DNA from: Humulus lupulus | Lineage: Eukaryota > Streptophyta > Magnoliopsida > Rosales > Cannabaceae | NCBI RefSeq assembly: GCF_963169125.1 | Contig: NC_084793.1 | Location: forward strand, 230,146,360 to 230,210,359 | Reading direction: 5' to 3' | Length of the DNA: 64,000 nt | In this document: piece after piece, positions 1 through 9,972 of the stretch | How positions within the stretch are numbered: position 1 is the stretch's first letter | Layout of the letters: each line of letters starts with the position of its first letter | Made by a program: the position numbers and the translations under genes | The notes under the pieces: generated by a model | What the model saw: the letters and a program-made list of their open reading frames with translations, nothing else | What the model was told of the DNA's origin: nothing | Databases searched by the model: none

Positions 1-1479
1 AATAATAGGGTCATGCCTTGTTCTACGGGTACAACAGTTTTCTTACATGTGTCCTGAGCTGATAAGCCAATGCGATCCTGAGCACAGTCTCCTAATCCGA
101 GCCTCGTTGAAAACCTAGTCACAACGCATTCATAATAACCAATCATAAGTCTTAAACCAATAAATAACTTTTGAATATTAATCTAGCCCCCGGGACCTTG
201 GATTCTACTAAACCGGGTAGTAGAATCCTTCTTGAGCCTTAACATTTGGGTTCCAGAGCCTAAAACCCTCAATCAATCATTATTTCACATTTGATCTGCG
301 ACCCAGCCCTTAAGGGCTGCGGTGCGGTCAAGTGAGAGGGCAAAGCCCTCTCTGCTGAAGGATGTGGGTTGCAGCGCACTCACTTTGCGCCGCGGCGCCT
401 GGGCAATTCCGAGGCCCCCAAGCCCTAAATGTTCAAGCAGACCACGGGACCTGATGAACAGGGTCGTGGCTCAAGCCTCAAAACCCATAAATACACCATT
501 TTTAGAGTTTCGAATCTCCTGCAAATCAATCCAAACCTATGCTAATGCCAGAATAAGCTCCAAATCGCTTATACTATACTCAGAGTAGCACATAACCTCA
601 AAAAAAAATTGAACAAAACCCCATTACAACCCAAATCCAATCACCCAAGTTTCCAACCCCCAAAACTCTAACAAAAAAAGAAAAAATTACAAAAGGACTT
701 GTTCTAATCCTTACCTTCGTGATGATCTCGCCCTGAGCTAACCCCAGTTGCCACAAGCTTCAGTCTCGAATCCAAAGCCTCAATCACTAGAATTTCCAAA
801 GATTGCTTAAGCCTTAAAAAGAAGGAGAGAGAGAACTGAGAGATAGAGAGAAAGAGACTGGTGAGACTTCTGTTTCCTTCTATTGTTTTCCTAATTGCAG
901 TGGTTTCTCAAAGTTACTCAGCCTACACTAAACCATTCCTTAGTGCAAAATGACCCAATTACCGCTAAGGTATATCATAAATCCTTGATATTGTTAAAGG
1001 CGATCCTGTTAATTGCCATATCCCACTAAACCATCGAGTGTTCCTACAAATCCTCATTTAATCCCGACATGCCCAAATAATTGCTAAATTACTACCCGTT
1101 ACCCAGTAATTCCCAAACACATACTATATTCCCAAAATACCCCTAGCCTCCTCCCGAGCCGGGTATTCAACTCTGTTACGACTATTTAGCTAAACTTCTC
1201 CCTAGGACCGTCTCGGATCATGCATCACAAATATATCACCACTCACCTGTGGTATCAATCACAATATACACATATATCACATTTCTGCCCTCAACGGGCT
1301 AAAATTACAAATATGCCCCAATAGTCAGATGGGGCCCACATGCATCTTTAATTCACCTAAACATGCATTTTGAATCACATAATCATTAAATTCACCTATT
1401 AGCATAATTAAATCAATTATTCCCCTCCTGGCACGCTAATCATGGCCCTGAGCCTTATTAGAAAATTTAGGATGCTGCA
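1..1479 (-). mobile_element. Ty3/Gypsy LTR, cut by the window start (LTR copy 1)
   Basis: The sequence aligns by eye along its length with the right-hand parts of the LTR copies at 42450-44744, 44750-46475 and 50035-52322. Shared landmarks are the hairpin near 200-228, GC-rich blocks around 300-430, a shared tract with the words GACCGTCTCGG and GCCCACATGCAT, and the terminal GCACGCTAATCA...TTTAGG block. The end at 1479 (GCTGCA) is a diverged form of the TCGTTACA end of the other copies. It interrupts the antisense gene that continues to its right. The left end lies outside the window, so a solo LTR and the LTR of a longer element cannot be told apart. The minus orientation is inferred from resemblance to known LTRs with a spliced leader. 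Confidence 0.75.
200..228. other. Conserved LTR hairpin, copy 1
   Basis: A perfect 10-bp stem (GGATTCTACT paired with AGTAGAATCC) encloses a 9-base loop AAACCGGGT. The same hairpin sits at the homologous place in three other LTR copies in this window. Function is unknown. Confidence 0.7.
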
Positions 1480-3730
1480 TCGTCACTCCTAGCTCGGACC
1501 TGAGCAATACCGCGGAGTTGAGCTAGGACAGACTGCAAAAGGAAAAGGCAAGTCAAGGTTAGTAAAAAAAAAGAAAAAGAAATGCTAGAGGAATGAAAGG
1601 GGCACACAGTGAGGTTCATTCCCATAGTGGACTCGAGAACATCTTCGGGAGTACACTCCTCCATGGCCCTTAGATCCTTGAAGTTGGCTCTATACACATG
1701 GCCCACCATATGGCTCGCCATCTCGTATACAATCCCCGAAACGCTTCGGGGATCCTTGCCAGTTCGAGTGGCTTTACCAGGATCTGAACAATTGGGACCT
1801 GAGCGGAGGGAGATTTTCCTTGGATCACTTAAGGAATCAGGGGAGGTGCATGTCGAGGACGAGGACGAGGAGCCTCGAGAATTGTGACTGTTGTTACCCG
1901 AGATGGGGGTTAAGTCTGTTGTTGCTGCTCCCAGGTGGAGCTGGCATCTTTGACTTTGACAGAAGACCCGGTGGAAGTTCCAGTCTGGGAAACATGTTTT
2001 TTTTGGCACCCTAGGCCTTTTCACCACAGGCCCAACTCCGTCCCTGCCGGCCTTGAAGGCACCCTTTAAACCCGAGGCATCTGGCAAATCCATCTCTTCA
2101 CCTGAAAAGGAACGAGCAGAAGATTCAAATACAAGGGATAGTTAGTCAAAATAATGCAAAGACAAGAACAGAGGAAGAACCCTACCCTCCGAACTAGGGG
2201 AGGAATCTACTACAATCAGCACGGGGTTATGAACCGGACTAGGTATAACCTTAACTCCTAGACTACCGGAGGTGAGGGAGAGTCTAGAATTATTACATCC
2301 TAGGTCCTAAGGGGTTCAGGCTCTTCTTCCGAGCTAGATTCATCTACGGACTGCCTAAAGCCGAGGGAGAATACACCCTGATGTAAGGAAGGCCATGTCC
2401 TACGATTTGTGCAATATTCCTAAAAAATGGTGGACCTAAAATGGAGGTTTTTGTCAACCACAATGGTGCATCTGGGGTAGCTATGTTCATAGCATATCAC
2501 CAGATGATCCACACACTGAAGGAGTGTTGTGTTCAGGTCCGGGTCAGAAGGATGTTGACTAACGAGTTGATGGGGGTTGAAACGAATTAGCCTAAAACTG
2601 GCAGCAGCTTAATCTTGTTCTCTATATGGGTTACCTTGGCCAGAAGTGTCGGTTGCTACCTCGGACTCAGCTCGCTCTGGGTCAAGACCCTGATCATCAT
2701 TAGGAACTCTCCTCTTGCGCACCAGTGGTGCCACATCCTCTTTCTCCTCAGTGTCTTCAATGGCGGAAAAGACTTCTTGAGGAGGAGGAAGCTCAGGAAG
2801 TACAGGAGGTGGACCTTGGATCCTGATAGCCAGCATCTGGTCTTTACGAATCAAGTTGCAGGGCACCATGGTAGCCTCATTCACTAACTGTCGAAAGTCC
2901 TTCTCCTTTGAAGGAAGACGGGACAACGTTTCGTATTGATCGCCAAGGGTCTTAGACCACCCTGTTCTCTTGAATATAGCTATACAAAGAACAAACTTAG
3001 TTAGAAGGATTAAACTAAAAAAAATGATATGGGAGTTCGTGTACAGAATTTAGAAAGTTAGGAGACTTACGAGGGCAGTTGAAGTATCGGTGATAGCAAT
3101 TCATGAACCCATTCGACATAAAGAACTTATCTTTATAGTCATTTGGGTGGCTAGAGAGGTCAATAACGAAAGTCGAGTTGGGGAAGCGAGTGAGGTAGTA
3201 AAAGCCATCACCTCGCCCCTTCTGATCAGGACTGGCCTTAAGGCAGAAGTACATAATATCAGCCAGGGTGAGGACCACCCACTCGTGCCTCAAAAATAGA
3301 TATTTTAACCCCGCGAAAAGTCGATATGAGTTTGGGGGGAGCTAGAACGAGCCAATTCGACGTAGTTTAAAAAATCCACAAAGTACTGGTCTAATGGGAG
3401 GAACGCACTTTCCTTCAGGTGCTCATCACTCCAAGCCCCAAAGTCATCTTGAAGAGGGGCACAGCTCCGCTCTCCTTCCAACGGAGTTCGGGCGAGGAGG
3501 CTATCGATTCCCATCTCGATCCTATGGCTCAGTAGTATTTTGTTCACTTTCCTCTGCGACGTTATTCGAGACAAGATGTGCTCGGCCTCAAAAAAAGCGT
3601 TAGGGTCGACAATAATCTTCCTCTCCACCATTGAGCTGAAGTGAGGAATTGGAGATTCGGACACAATCTGCTTGTCTTTATTCTTGTTCTGAATAGAGGA
3701 GCTCGCGACCTTTTTCTTTGGCGGAGCCAC
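1480..3730 (-). pseudogene. Antisense accessory gene of a Tat-like Ty3/Gypsy element, broken
   Basis: Resembles the plant 'putative gypsy type transposon' family (Pfam Transposase_28), found as an antisense accessory gene in the 3' region of Tat-lineage elements such as Grande. The N-terminus at 3730 reads VAPPKKKV: the start codon is GTG directly after an in-frame stop, so the ATG looks lost. A run of six C near 3336-3341 shifts the frame before the LFLRHEW block. An intron is visible at 3070-2980 (GTAAGT to AG, 91 nt); splicing it keeps frame into 2979-2609, ending REQD and a stop. After a decayed stretch the frame resumes at 2093. A second likely intron lies at 1607-1533, with a CTAAC branch motif and TTTTGCAG acceptor. 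The last exon is cut at 1480 by LTR copy 1. It runs opposite to the polypurine tract at 4737-4754. Recognition is from memory of the family. Confidence 0.7.
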
Positions 3731-4736
3731 GATCTAGCTCGCCTGATGACAAAGCGGCCTATTAGTGGCGGCCTAAGATAATGACTTGCTACAGTGATAA
3801 AGGTATGCCGACCCAAGGGTTTGAGTGGTTTAATTTTGGTGATTCAAAATTTTCACGAGCTAAGATATGTCCTAGCACCAACGTGTGTTCCCACACGCAG
3901 TCCTAGGCCACGGGCTATGGACTCGAGAAATTCCCTGATACTTCAGGATTCGCATGTTAGATCTGCCAAACCCACTACTTTTCTTTTGAAAGCAGTTTAA
4001 TGCAAAACCGCTTAAGGAATCATGACCTTTAATCTACCCAAAGCCAAACCTAAAAACCTCGTAACTTCTATATCCAAACAGGATTCCTAATCGATTCATT
4101 AGCAACATTTTCCTTACAAAACCCAGAAAATTTTCCAATTTTTTCAATACCTTATTTCTAAACAAGTCTAGTATCATTCTTTTAGCCTAAACCAATCCCT
4201 ATTAAACTCGGACATGGCTAGAACATGAAATGGTACTGAACAAAAAATGTTTTTCGAAGTAGAAAACTCATTGAAAAATAAAGAAGTGAAAGATTCAAAC
4301 CAGATGAGGAAATACTTACAGTTTATACGTTTGTTCGATGAGAATGTTAATGCTTCCATAGGCAGGAGCTTGAGAGCTTCTAAGAAACTGAAGGGCGATG
4401 AAGGTTTTAGGAAAAAGTTTTAGAGAAAAATGGGATTTTTATTTCTAAAAGGAAAGTTTCTAAATGTAAAGGTGGTAAGATTCAGGTCTGATCTCCCTAT
4501 TTATACGTAAGCTTTGGGAATTAATTTGGGTCAGCTCGAGATCCAAAGGCCAAGATTACCCGTGCACTGGAAAAAAGTTGACAGGACAGTTATCACAGTC
4601 CTCGAAACTTGAACATACGCCAATTACAGACGACCACGTGTTCAACACTCGAGTAGTAGGCATGCGCGATTTTACATGATAGAAGCCTAAAAGCCCCTAC
4701 TGTGCGTGTCAGAAAGTGATGACCTCAAGCACGAGC
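3731..4736. other. Putative promoter/leader side of the antisense gene; no gene seen
   Basis: Internal DNA between the antisense gene and the polypurine tract. On the minus strand it would hold the gene's promoter and leader. A candidate TATA-like word lies near 4498-4506 (complement of CTATTTATA), but no start site can be fixed. Short open frames here look incidental. Confidence 0.4.
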
Positions 4737-4754
4737 AGGAGCTTGGGGGGCAAA
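4737..4754 (+). other. Polypurine tract of the Tat-like element
   Basis: A purine-rich stretch (GAGCTTGGGGGGCAAA) is followed directly by TGTTGCACC, the normal form of a plus-strand primer next to a 3' LTR. It sets the element's orientation as plus and shows that the accessory gene is antisense. Confidence 0.75.
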
Positions 4755-4842
4755 TGTTGCACCCTAAAAATTAGCATAGGTTTAATCACTCAGCTAGGGG
4801 CACAGTTTGCAAATGAATACATGGAAAAAGCATGCGAGTAGA
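4755..4842 (+). mobile_element. Tat-like 3' LTR, first part (interrupted by Athila)
   Basis: The LTR begins TGTTGCACC and is broken at 4842 by the Athila insertion. It resumes at 16571, counting one copy of the GTAGA duplication once. The total rebuilt length is about 710 bp. Confidence 0.7.
4838..4842. repeat. Target-site duplication GTAGA (left copy)
   Basis: Five bases GTAGA directly precede the TG of the Athila LTR and recur at 16566-16570 after the CA of the other LTR. This exact match fixes both borders. Confidence 0.95.
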
Positions 4843-5876
4843 TGTTGTGGATTTTCTAATGATTAAAATATGCGCAAGTATACACAGTCGACAACAAGTA
4901 ATACAGTGATTCAGTATCAAAGTTCGTCTCCACAGGGACTTTTAAACTAAATAAATGCAATATCAACCAATAACAATTTACAATTCAGTAACCAAATCAA
5001 GAGAAAAGTTGTGTAGTTAATTCTGGAAATAAATGTAAATGAGCAAGTTAATTAAACTAAAAATCAGAGATTAAAATGAAAGAATTCTGGGTGGATTTCA
5101 GATATGAGAAAAATAGATTTGGGTGGTTAATTCATAGCTGAAATTTTAAACATAAAACCAGTACAGAATATTTCCATGAAGTTTGAACAGAAATTGAGAT
5201 GAGAAAATAATACAAAATTAAAGAGAAATAGAGATTAGAGAGAATTGAGTGTTGAGCTCTAGTCCCCCTTAGGCGTCTGCCTTCTTTTTCTCTCCTATTT
5301 CGTACTCCCTTCTTCTTCTTTCTTTCTGCTTCTCTCTGTACTTTTCTTAGTGAAAATATGCAGAATTCTCTAAAATGATGGGTCTCTCTTTTCTGTTACG
5401 GCTGCCTCCTCTTTAGGGTACTTGGTTTACCCTAATTAGTAAGTCAAAGTCAATTGTGCCCTCTTGTCCTTTGCCACACCATCCAGCTGACTCATTGTAC
5501 AACATTCTCGCCACCTAGGCGTCACTTATTCTTCATTAAGTCCAGCTGGAATTTGTCACGTTTCTTCACTGGTCCCTGCCGATTGCTACGTTGTGGTTGC
5601 TACAGCATTGATAGAACAGCAACATGCTATTTCCAGATTTGTTCCCCTTCTTGATCCAAAGTTCCCGATCACCTATTCCAGCTTCCTTTCATGTTTAACA
5701 CATACACTAAACTACATAAATCACTCAAAAATATGACAATGCAAACACAAGGTCCCTAGCTACACAGACACACTAAATTATACACAATTACACGAAATAC
5801 AAACACATTACTCTTTTGTTTGGTTTGAAAATTAAGTTTAAAGATATGAAAATAACTCTAAATCTTAGAGTTATCA
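4843..5876 (-). repeat. Athila LTR (3' LTR in element orientation)
   Basis: 1034 bp with TG...CA ends (TGTTGTGG to GTTATCA on the plus strand). Compared with 15532-16565 it differs at about 5352 (G against A), 5636 (G against T) and 5803 (C against T). No indels were seen. Confidence 0.95.
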
Positions 5877-5890
5877 ACACCCCAAACTTA
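5877..5890 (-). other. Athila polypurine tract next to the 3' LTR
   Basis: On the minus strand the bases touching the LTR read TAAGTTTGGGGTGT, the plus-strand primer position. Near-identical copies occur at 6663-6675, 6752-6764, 9753-9765 and 9866-9878. Confidence 0.8.
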
Positions 5891-6662
5891 GCCTATTGCT
5901 CGTCCTCGAGTAATGATAAAACAGAAATAAATAAAAACACACACACAAACGCCATAAAACATGAGAGAGAGATCTAAATAATTCAATATGGCTTAGTGAA
6001 CAAGTTGCTCTCAGAAAAGTGGAATGGAATGAAATGATGCAGTGTTTATGCCTTGACTTTATATGTTGTTTTTCTCAATTTCAGTACCCAGGATATCAGT
6101 AATACCTCCCTAAAGTCACCAAGCCAATAGTATGTACAAATGCTTCCCACCTACACCTTGAATTCCTCTAACAACTGCCCCTTGATCCTCAAAATTAACT
6201 ATTGCTCCCATAAGTTGGATTAGTGCACTCCTCTCCACTAATGTAGTCTAATCTTATCCCCTCGATCAAAAGGACTTTATTAAGCTTGTAATGTAAGGCT
6301 TGGGTTAGGGTACGGTAAAGGATGTCATTTAACTAGCTCATAACCTAACCACCTCACTTGTCAAGAACCGAGCCTCCTTATTATGATTCATATCTCTCAC
6401 ACTCACTTCCCCAACATTTCTTTATACTCACAAAGACATATTGCTCTAATGTACTTCTCTTGCTATTATTTCTGAACTTTTCTACTATATTTTTGTTGTT
6501 TTTTTTTTCTTTCTCTTTTTGTTTTTTTTTTTATTGCTTCTATTTTGTTTTTTTTTTTTATATGCATTAAAACACTAAAGAAAAGTAAAATAAACTGTAT
6601 AACATATAGCAAGAGAATTGGTTTGATTGTATATATGTGTTTGTCTTGTGAGCTAATTCCCC

Positions 6663-6675
6663 CACCCCAAACTTA
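6663..6675 (-). other. Internal polypurine-tract-like copy
   Basis: Minus strand reads TAAGTTTGGGGTG, identical over 13 bases to the terminal tract at 5878-5890. Confidence 0.65.
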
Positions 6676-6751
6676 CATCCCAACATTGTCCCCAATGTGG
6701 CTGATATTGAAATTTCGGATTAGCTCACCACAAAGCTACACTCACCTCACT

Positions 6752-6764
6752 CACCCCAAACTTA
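6752..6764 (-). other. Internal polypurine-tract-like copy
   Basis: Same 13-base word TAAGTTTGGGGTG on the minus strand, 89 bp from the previous copy. Confidence 0.65.
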
Positions 6765-7407
6765 GTGGGAAGAATTAATTCTTGACAAGTGAAAGCAACT
6801 AGGTTGGGAGGTGTATGGAAGGTTCATGTTTAGGAGGGGATATGTAGCATGTAGGATCGGGATAAACAAGAAAAATAGGCTTATAGGCTCAAAGACGGGG
6901 TCACTAAGGGAGCTTGTTATATAAGGGAGGCTAGAAAGGCTCAAGCGTCCAAAAATGGCCTAGATCATTTCTAAGGGATAAGATTAGCTAGGATTTTGCC
7001 TCAAGGGGTGCACTAACCAATTCTAGATGCTTAAAATTTCACAAACAGCAGTCATTTGAAAAACTCAAAACAAGGTGGGATAACAAAAGTACATCACTAT
7101 TGATTAGAGACTAAGAGGAAGCATCAATGATATCCTAGCAAATCATCAAGCATAAACAACATATAAAATCCAGGCAGCAACACAAATGGAGTGAGCGGAA
7201 AAAATTCATCATCGAGCATTACACTAAGCCAGACTAAATCATTAAGTCTCTCAAAGTCACATTGGACAACACACACAAACAGAACCACACAAAAAAAAAC
7301 AGAAAACGAAAAACATAGTCTAAAACATAACATAAAAAAAAAAACTAACAACAATAACAAAAAACAGAACAAGAAATAAAATAGTTAACAGGACAAGGAA
7401 ACCCCCT

Positions 7408-8523
7408 TCACTCGGAGTCCTCGTTAGGAGCATCCGGATTAGGCGCAGGTGCTGAATGTGTAGTCCATGGATCAAGAATCTGTTGCGGGAATGGTGGGAA
7501 TTGGGGAACAACTCGCGGAGTGAGCTTTTTGAAGGTCCGCTCCATGATGCCATCACGCTGCTGCTCATATTGCCAAAAAGAGTACATACGGCCACAAAGC
7601 TCTTCCTGCCTGCGATGCATTTGTTGTTGCATCACTTCAAACTGAGTGAACCGCTCCAAAAGGGCATTGTCGACCGGGGCAGCAGGTGCCAATGAAGAGG
7701 CAGAGGCGCGGGGGTTCTTGGTGGCTCGGGATGGGCCAAAACTGACAGCTGCTCTGGGATGTAACAAACCTTCCTCGGGCAAAACAGGGACTCCAGCTTC
7801 ACGGCAAAGAGCGGTGATGGTAGCAGGCAGAAACAATTTCCTTTTTCCGCGTTGGGAACACTCGAAGATCTCTTGAGCTAACACTGTCCCGACATCTACT
7901 TGGAATCCCTTTTGCAGGCAATAGAGCATGAAGGCGCGAGCCTTGCTCACCGTAGAATCATGTGAAGTAGGGCAGAGAGTGGTCTGAACAAATGAGTACA
8001 GACATTTAAGATCATGCTCCAATTCCGTCCTCCGAAAACGTAAGTTGTCGTGCTCATCCACATCCCAGGTAGAATCATGCTGAGCTATTGTTTCCATAAC
8101 TTCTATTAGTGCGTCCCCTGTCACCTCCCCTCGGCATGGGGTAAAAGAGCACTTAACTGATTCTAGTTCAAACAAATAATTAATTGCTTCAGCATTGAAA
8201 GGCACCTCAACTTCTCGCACAATGACTGTAGTGGGCCACTCTTGAGACAGAAAGTTCGCATAGAACTCTCGGACAAGCTCGGTTACTGCGGGCTCGGGCG
8301 GCACCACAAAATTCTCCCAACGCCTCTCACTGATTGTGGTACGTAACCACTCAGGTAACTCCTCTATTCCAGCTTTTTCGGCCACCAAACCTCTCTCAAT
8401 ATACAGATCCCGACTAACCACTTGGTTGTTGTATTTTGCTTCGGCCGTTGGACAATAGAATTTCTTCACCTCATGGAAGGGCTTCTTCTTCACTTTATGT
8501 GCCACTCTCTTGGTTCTTGGCAT
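7408..8523 (-). CDS. Athila env-like third ORF (plant transposon-protein domain), 371 aa
   Basis: An uninterrupted frame after integrase, the env-like position of Athila/Calypso elements. It starts at the first ATG in frame (MPRTKRVAHKVKKK, strongly basic). The middle part has motifs (RDLYIERG, RRWENFVVPP, VREFYANF) of a domain known as 'putative plant transposon protein', common in proteins of these elements. A Gln/Met-rich segment follows (about residues 295-330), then a Pro-rich acidic C-terminus (PDAPNEDSE). No signal peptide or membrane span is visible after this ATG. The frame stays open for 109 codons upstream and includes a hydrophobic stretch, but has no ATG there. Unlike gag-pol it has no stop or frameshift. 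Expression in this family is usually from a spliced RNA; no acceptor was identified. Whether it acts as an envelope is not shown; domain naming is from memory. Confidence 0.7.
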   Translation of the reverse strand: MPRTKRVAHKVKKKPFHEVKKFYCPTAEAKYNNQVVSRDLYIERGLVAEKAGIEELPEWLRTTISERRWENFVVPPEPAVTELVREFYANFLSQEWPTTVIVREVEVPFNAEAINYLFELESVKCSFTPCRGEVTGDALIEVMETIAQHDSTWDVDEHDNLRFRRTELEHDLKCLYSFVQTTLCPTSHDSTVSKARAFMLYCLQKGFQVDVGTVLAQEIFECSQRGKRKLFLPATITALCREAGVPVLPEEGLLHPRAAVSFGPSRATKNPRASASSLAPAAPVDNALLERFTQFEVMQQQMHRRQEELCGRMYSFWQYEQQRDGIMERTFKKLTPRVVPQFPPFPQQILDPWTTHSAPAPNPDAPNEDSE

Positions 8524-9124
8524 GGTTGAAATCTGGAGAGTGCCCAAATGGACGACAGCAAAAGGGAGGCAGCACAGAACAGTACACCAATAGAGACAAC
8601 CAAAACCCCCAATAAGAGCAACAACAGCCACAAGTGTATATTCTGAACAAAGGACTATTACCCCAAATGGTTTCACTGAGCCGATATTTCCTTGGCGGAG
8701 TAGAGGCAGGCACGGTCTGGGTTGTTGCCGAGATTCTTGGGCTGGAGAGAAGTGGTGCTCAACTGGGACACACGGAGCAGGGGTGCCGTAGGCGTGGGTC
8801 TCGTCTGACCACAATGGAGGCAAGGACCGTCGGACTGTCGGATGGCTCACTCGGCTGTGCAGGGTCGTGGCTGGTGATGTGAGGTGGTTCTCGGTCTGGG
8901 GTCGCCGTGGGTTTTCGTGAGGTTGACGAGATGGGTCGTAGGGGCGGAGTCGTGGTTAGGTGAGATGGAGAAGGCGATGGGATGGCTTGGTGGCTGTTGG
9001 GATGAGTCCGATGGGTTCGGCGGTGTGATGAGATGGACGGATGGGATGGCTCGGAGTGGTGAGAGGCGGAGCTGGGTGGCTTGGGCGAGTGGGCGGCTGA
9101 GGGATTTCTGAGGTTGAGGTTGGC

Positions 9125-9343
9125 GAGGGTATACTCAATATAAATATATAGATATATATATAGAATAAACGTAAGATACTTATATATATATGATAAAAGT
9201 AAAATACTAATATAATTAATATATCAAAAAAGTGACATACGAATATATATATATATAATAAAAGTAAAAGTAACAGATATTGTTATTATTATCTTGCTTT
9301 GTTTAGAGAAATATCTATATATATATATATTAAGTATACCCTC
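9125..9343. mobile_element. MITE-like inverted-repeat insertion inside Athila
   Basis: The left end (GAGGGTATACTCAATATAAA) and the reverse complement of the right end (GAGGGTATACTTAATATATA) match over about 30 bp. Between them is AT-rich, non-coding DNA with AT microsatellite. It lies between the integrase and env-like ORFs. No target duplication is evident, so a palindromic microsatellite remains possible. Confidence 0.5.
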
Positions 9344-9752
9344 AATGTGATGTGATGTCAGGTTCGTGGGGTGGGCTAATGTGAGGTGGATGGGCTGACC
9401 GAGTAAACAAGGAAAAGGATGGGTTGACTACACATGGGGGCCCAGTTGACTTACTCATAAAGCCCAATAAAATAATAGAGATAGATGGACCCTTTTTCAT
9501 TTAAATCTGCTCGGCCTGCTGGGTCCACAAATAGCCAAAAAGATTAAAGGCCAAATGATTGGTTTGAATACTAGGAACATGCCCAATGATTGCCCAAGTA
9601 TTTTTTTTTTCTATTTCAGCACGTGCCAGCTTCTCACTTTTCGGACCAACCAGCCTCGATGAAACCCCGATACTTCTATTTTTGACCAAGACTCATTTAG
9701 TTGCTGCCCAGTGTTGCTGACTAGTTGCTATAGCAACTGGGCAGCAACTCTC

Positions 9753-9765
9753 CACCCCAAACTTA
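9753..9765 (-). other. Internal polypurine-tract-like copy between pol and env-like ORF
   Basis: TAAGTTTGGGGTG on the minus strand, upstream of the env-like ORF. Confidence 0.65.
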
Positions 9766-9865
9766 GTTCCTCTACCCAGATTTCTATGCTCAGCCTAGTC
9801 CCAGTGTTACCAACTCCTGGCTGACCTGCTTCTTTATGCTGTCTTTTTTTTTTCAAGGGGTAATA

Positions 9866-9878
9866 CACCCCAAACTTA
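9866..9878 (-). other. Internal polypurine-tract-like copy just after integrase
   Basis: TAAGTTTGGGGTG on the minus strand, 95 bp after the pol stop codon at 9973. Confidence 0.65.
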
Positions 9879-9972
9879 GTTACATACATTATTTATTTAC
9901 AACTGTCTCTTTCACTCATGGGTTGCCCAAATGTGACACAAGAAATGCATGGAAACCCATAGTCTTTCTCCT

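Larger units (their letters stand above)
5891..7407. other. Athila 3' non-coding region
   Basis: About 1.5 kb between the env-like ORF stop and the polypurine tract. It contains a T-rich/poly-T block (6475-6560) and two more tract-like words. The only open frames are low-complexity hydrophobic ones on poly-A/T sequence and are not called. Confidence 0.6.

Noticed and set aside
7124..7595. Hydrophobic minus-strand ORFs just after the env-like ORF, considered as an anchor
   Set aside because: They lie in other frames on low-complexity poly-A/T sequence and have no link to the env-like frame.
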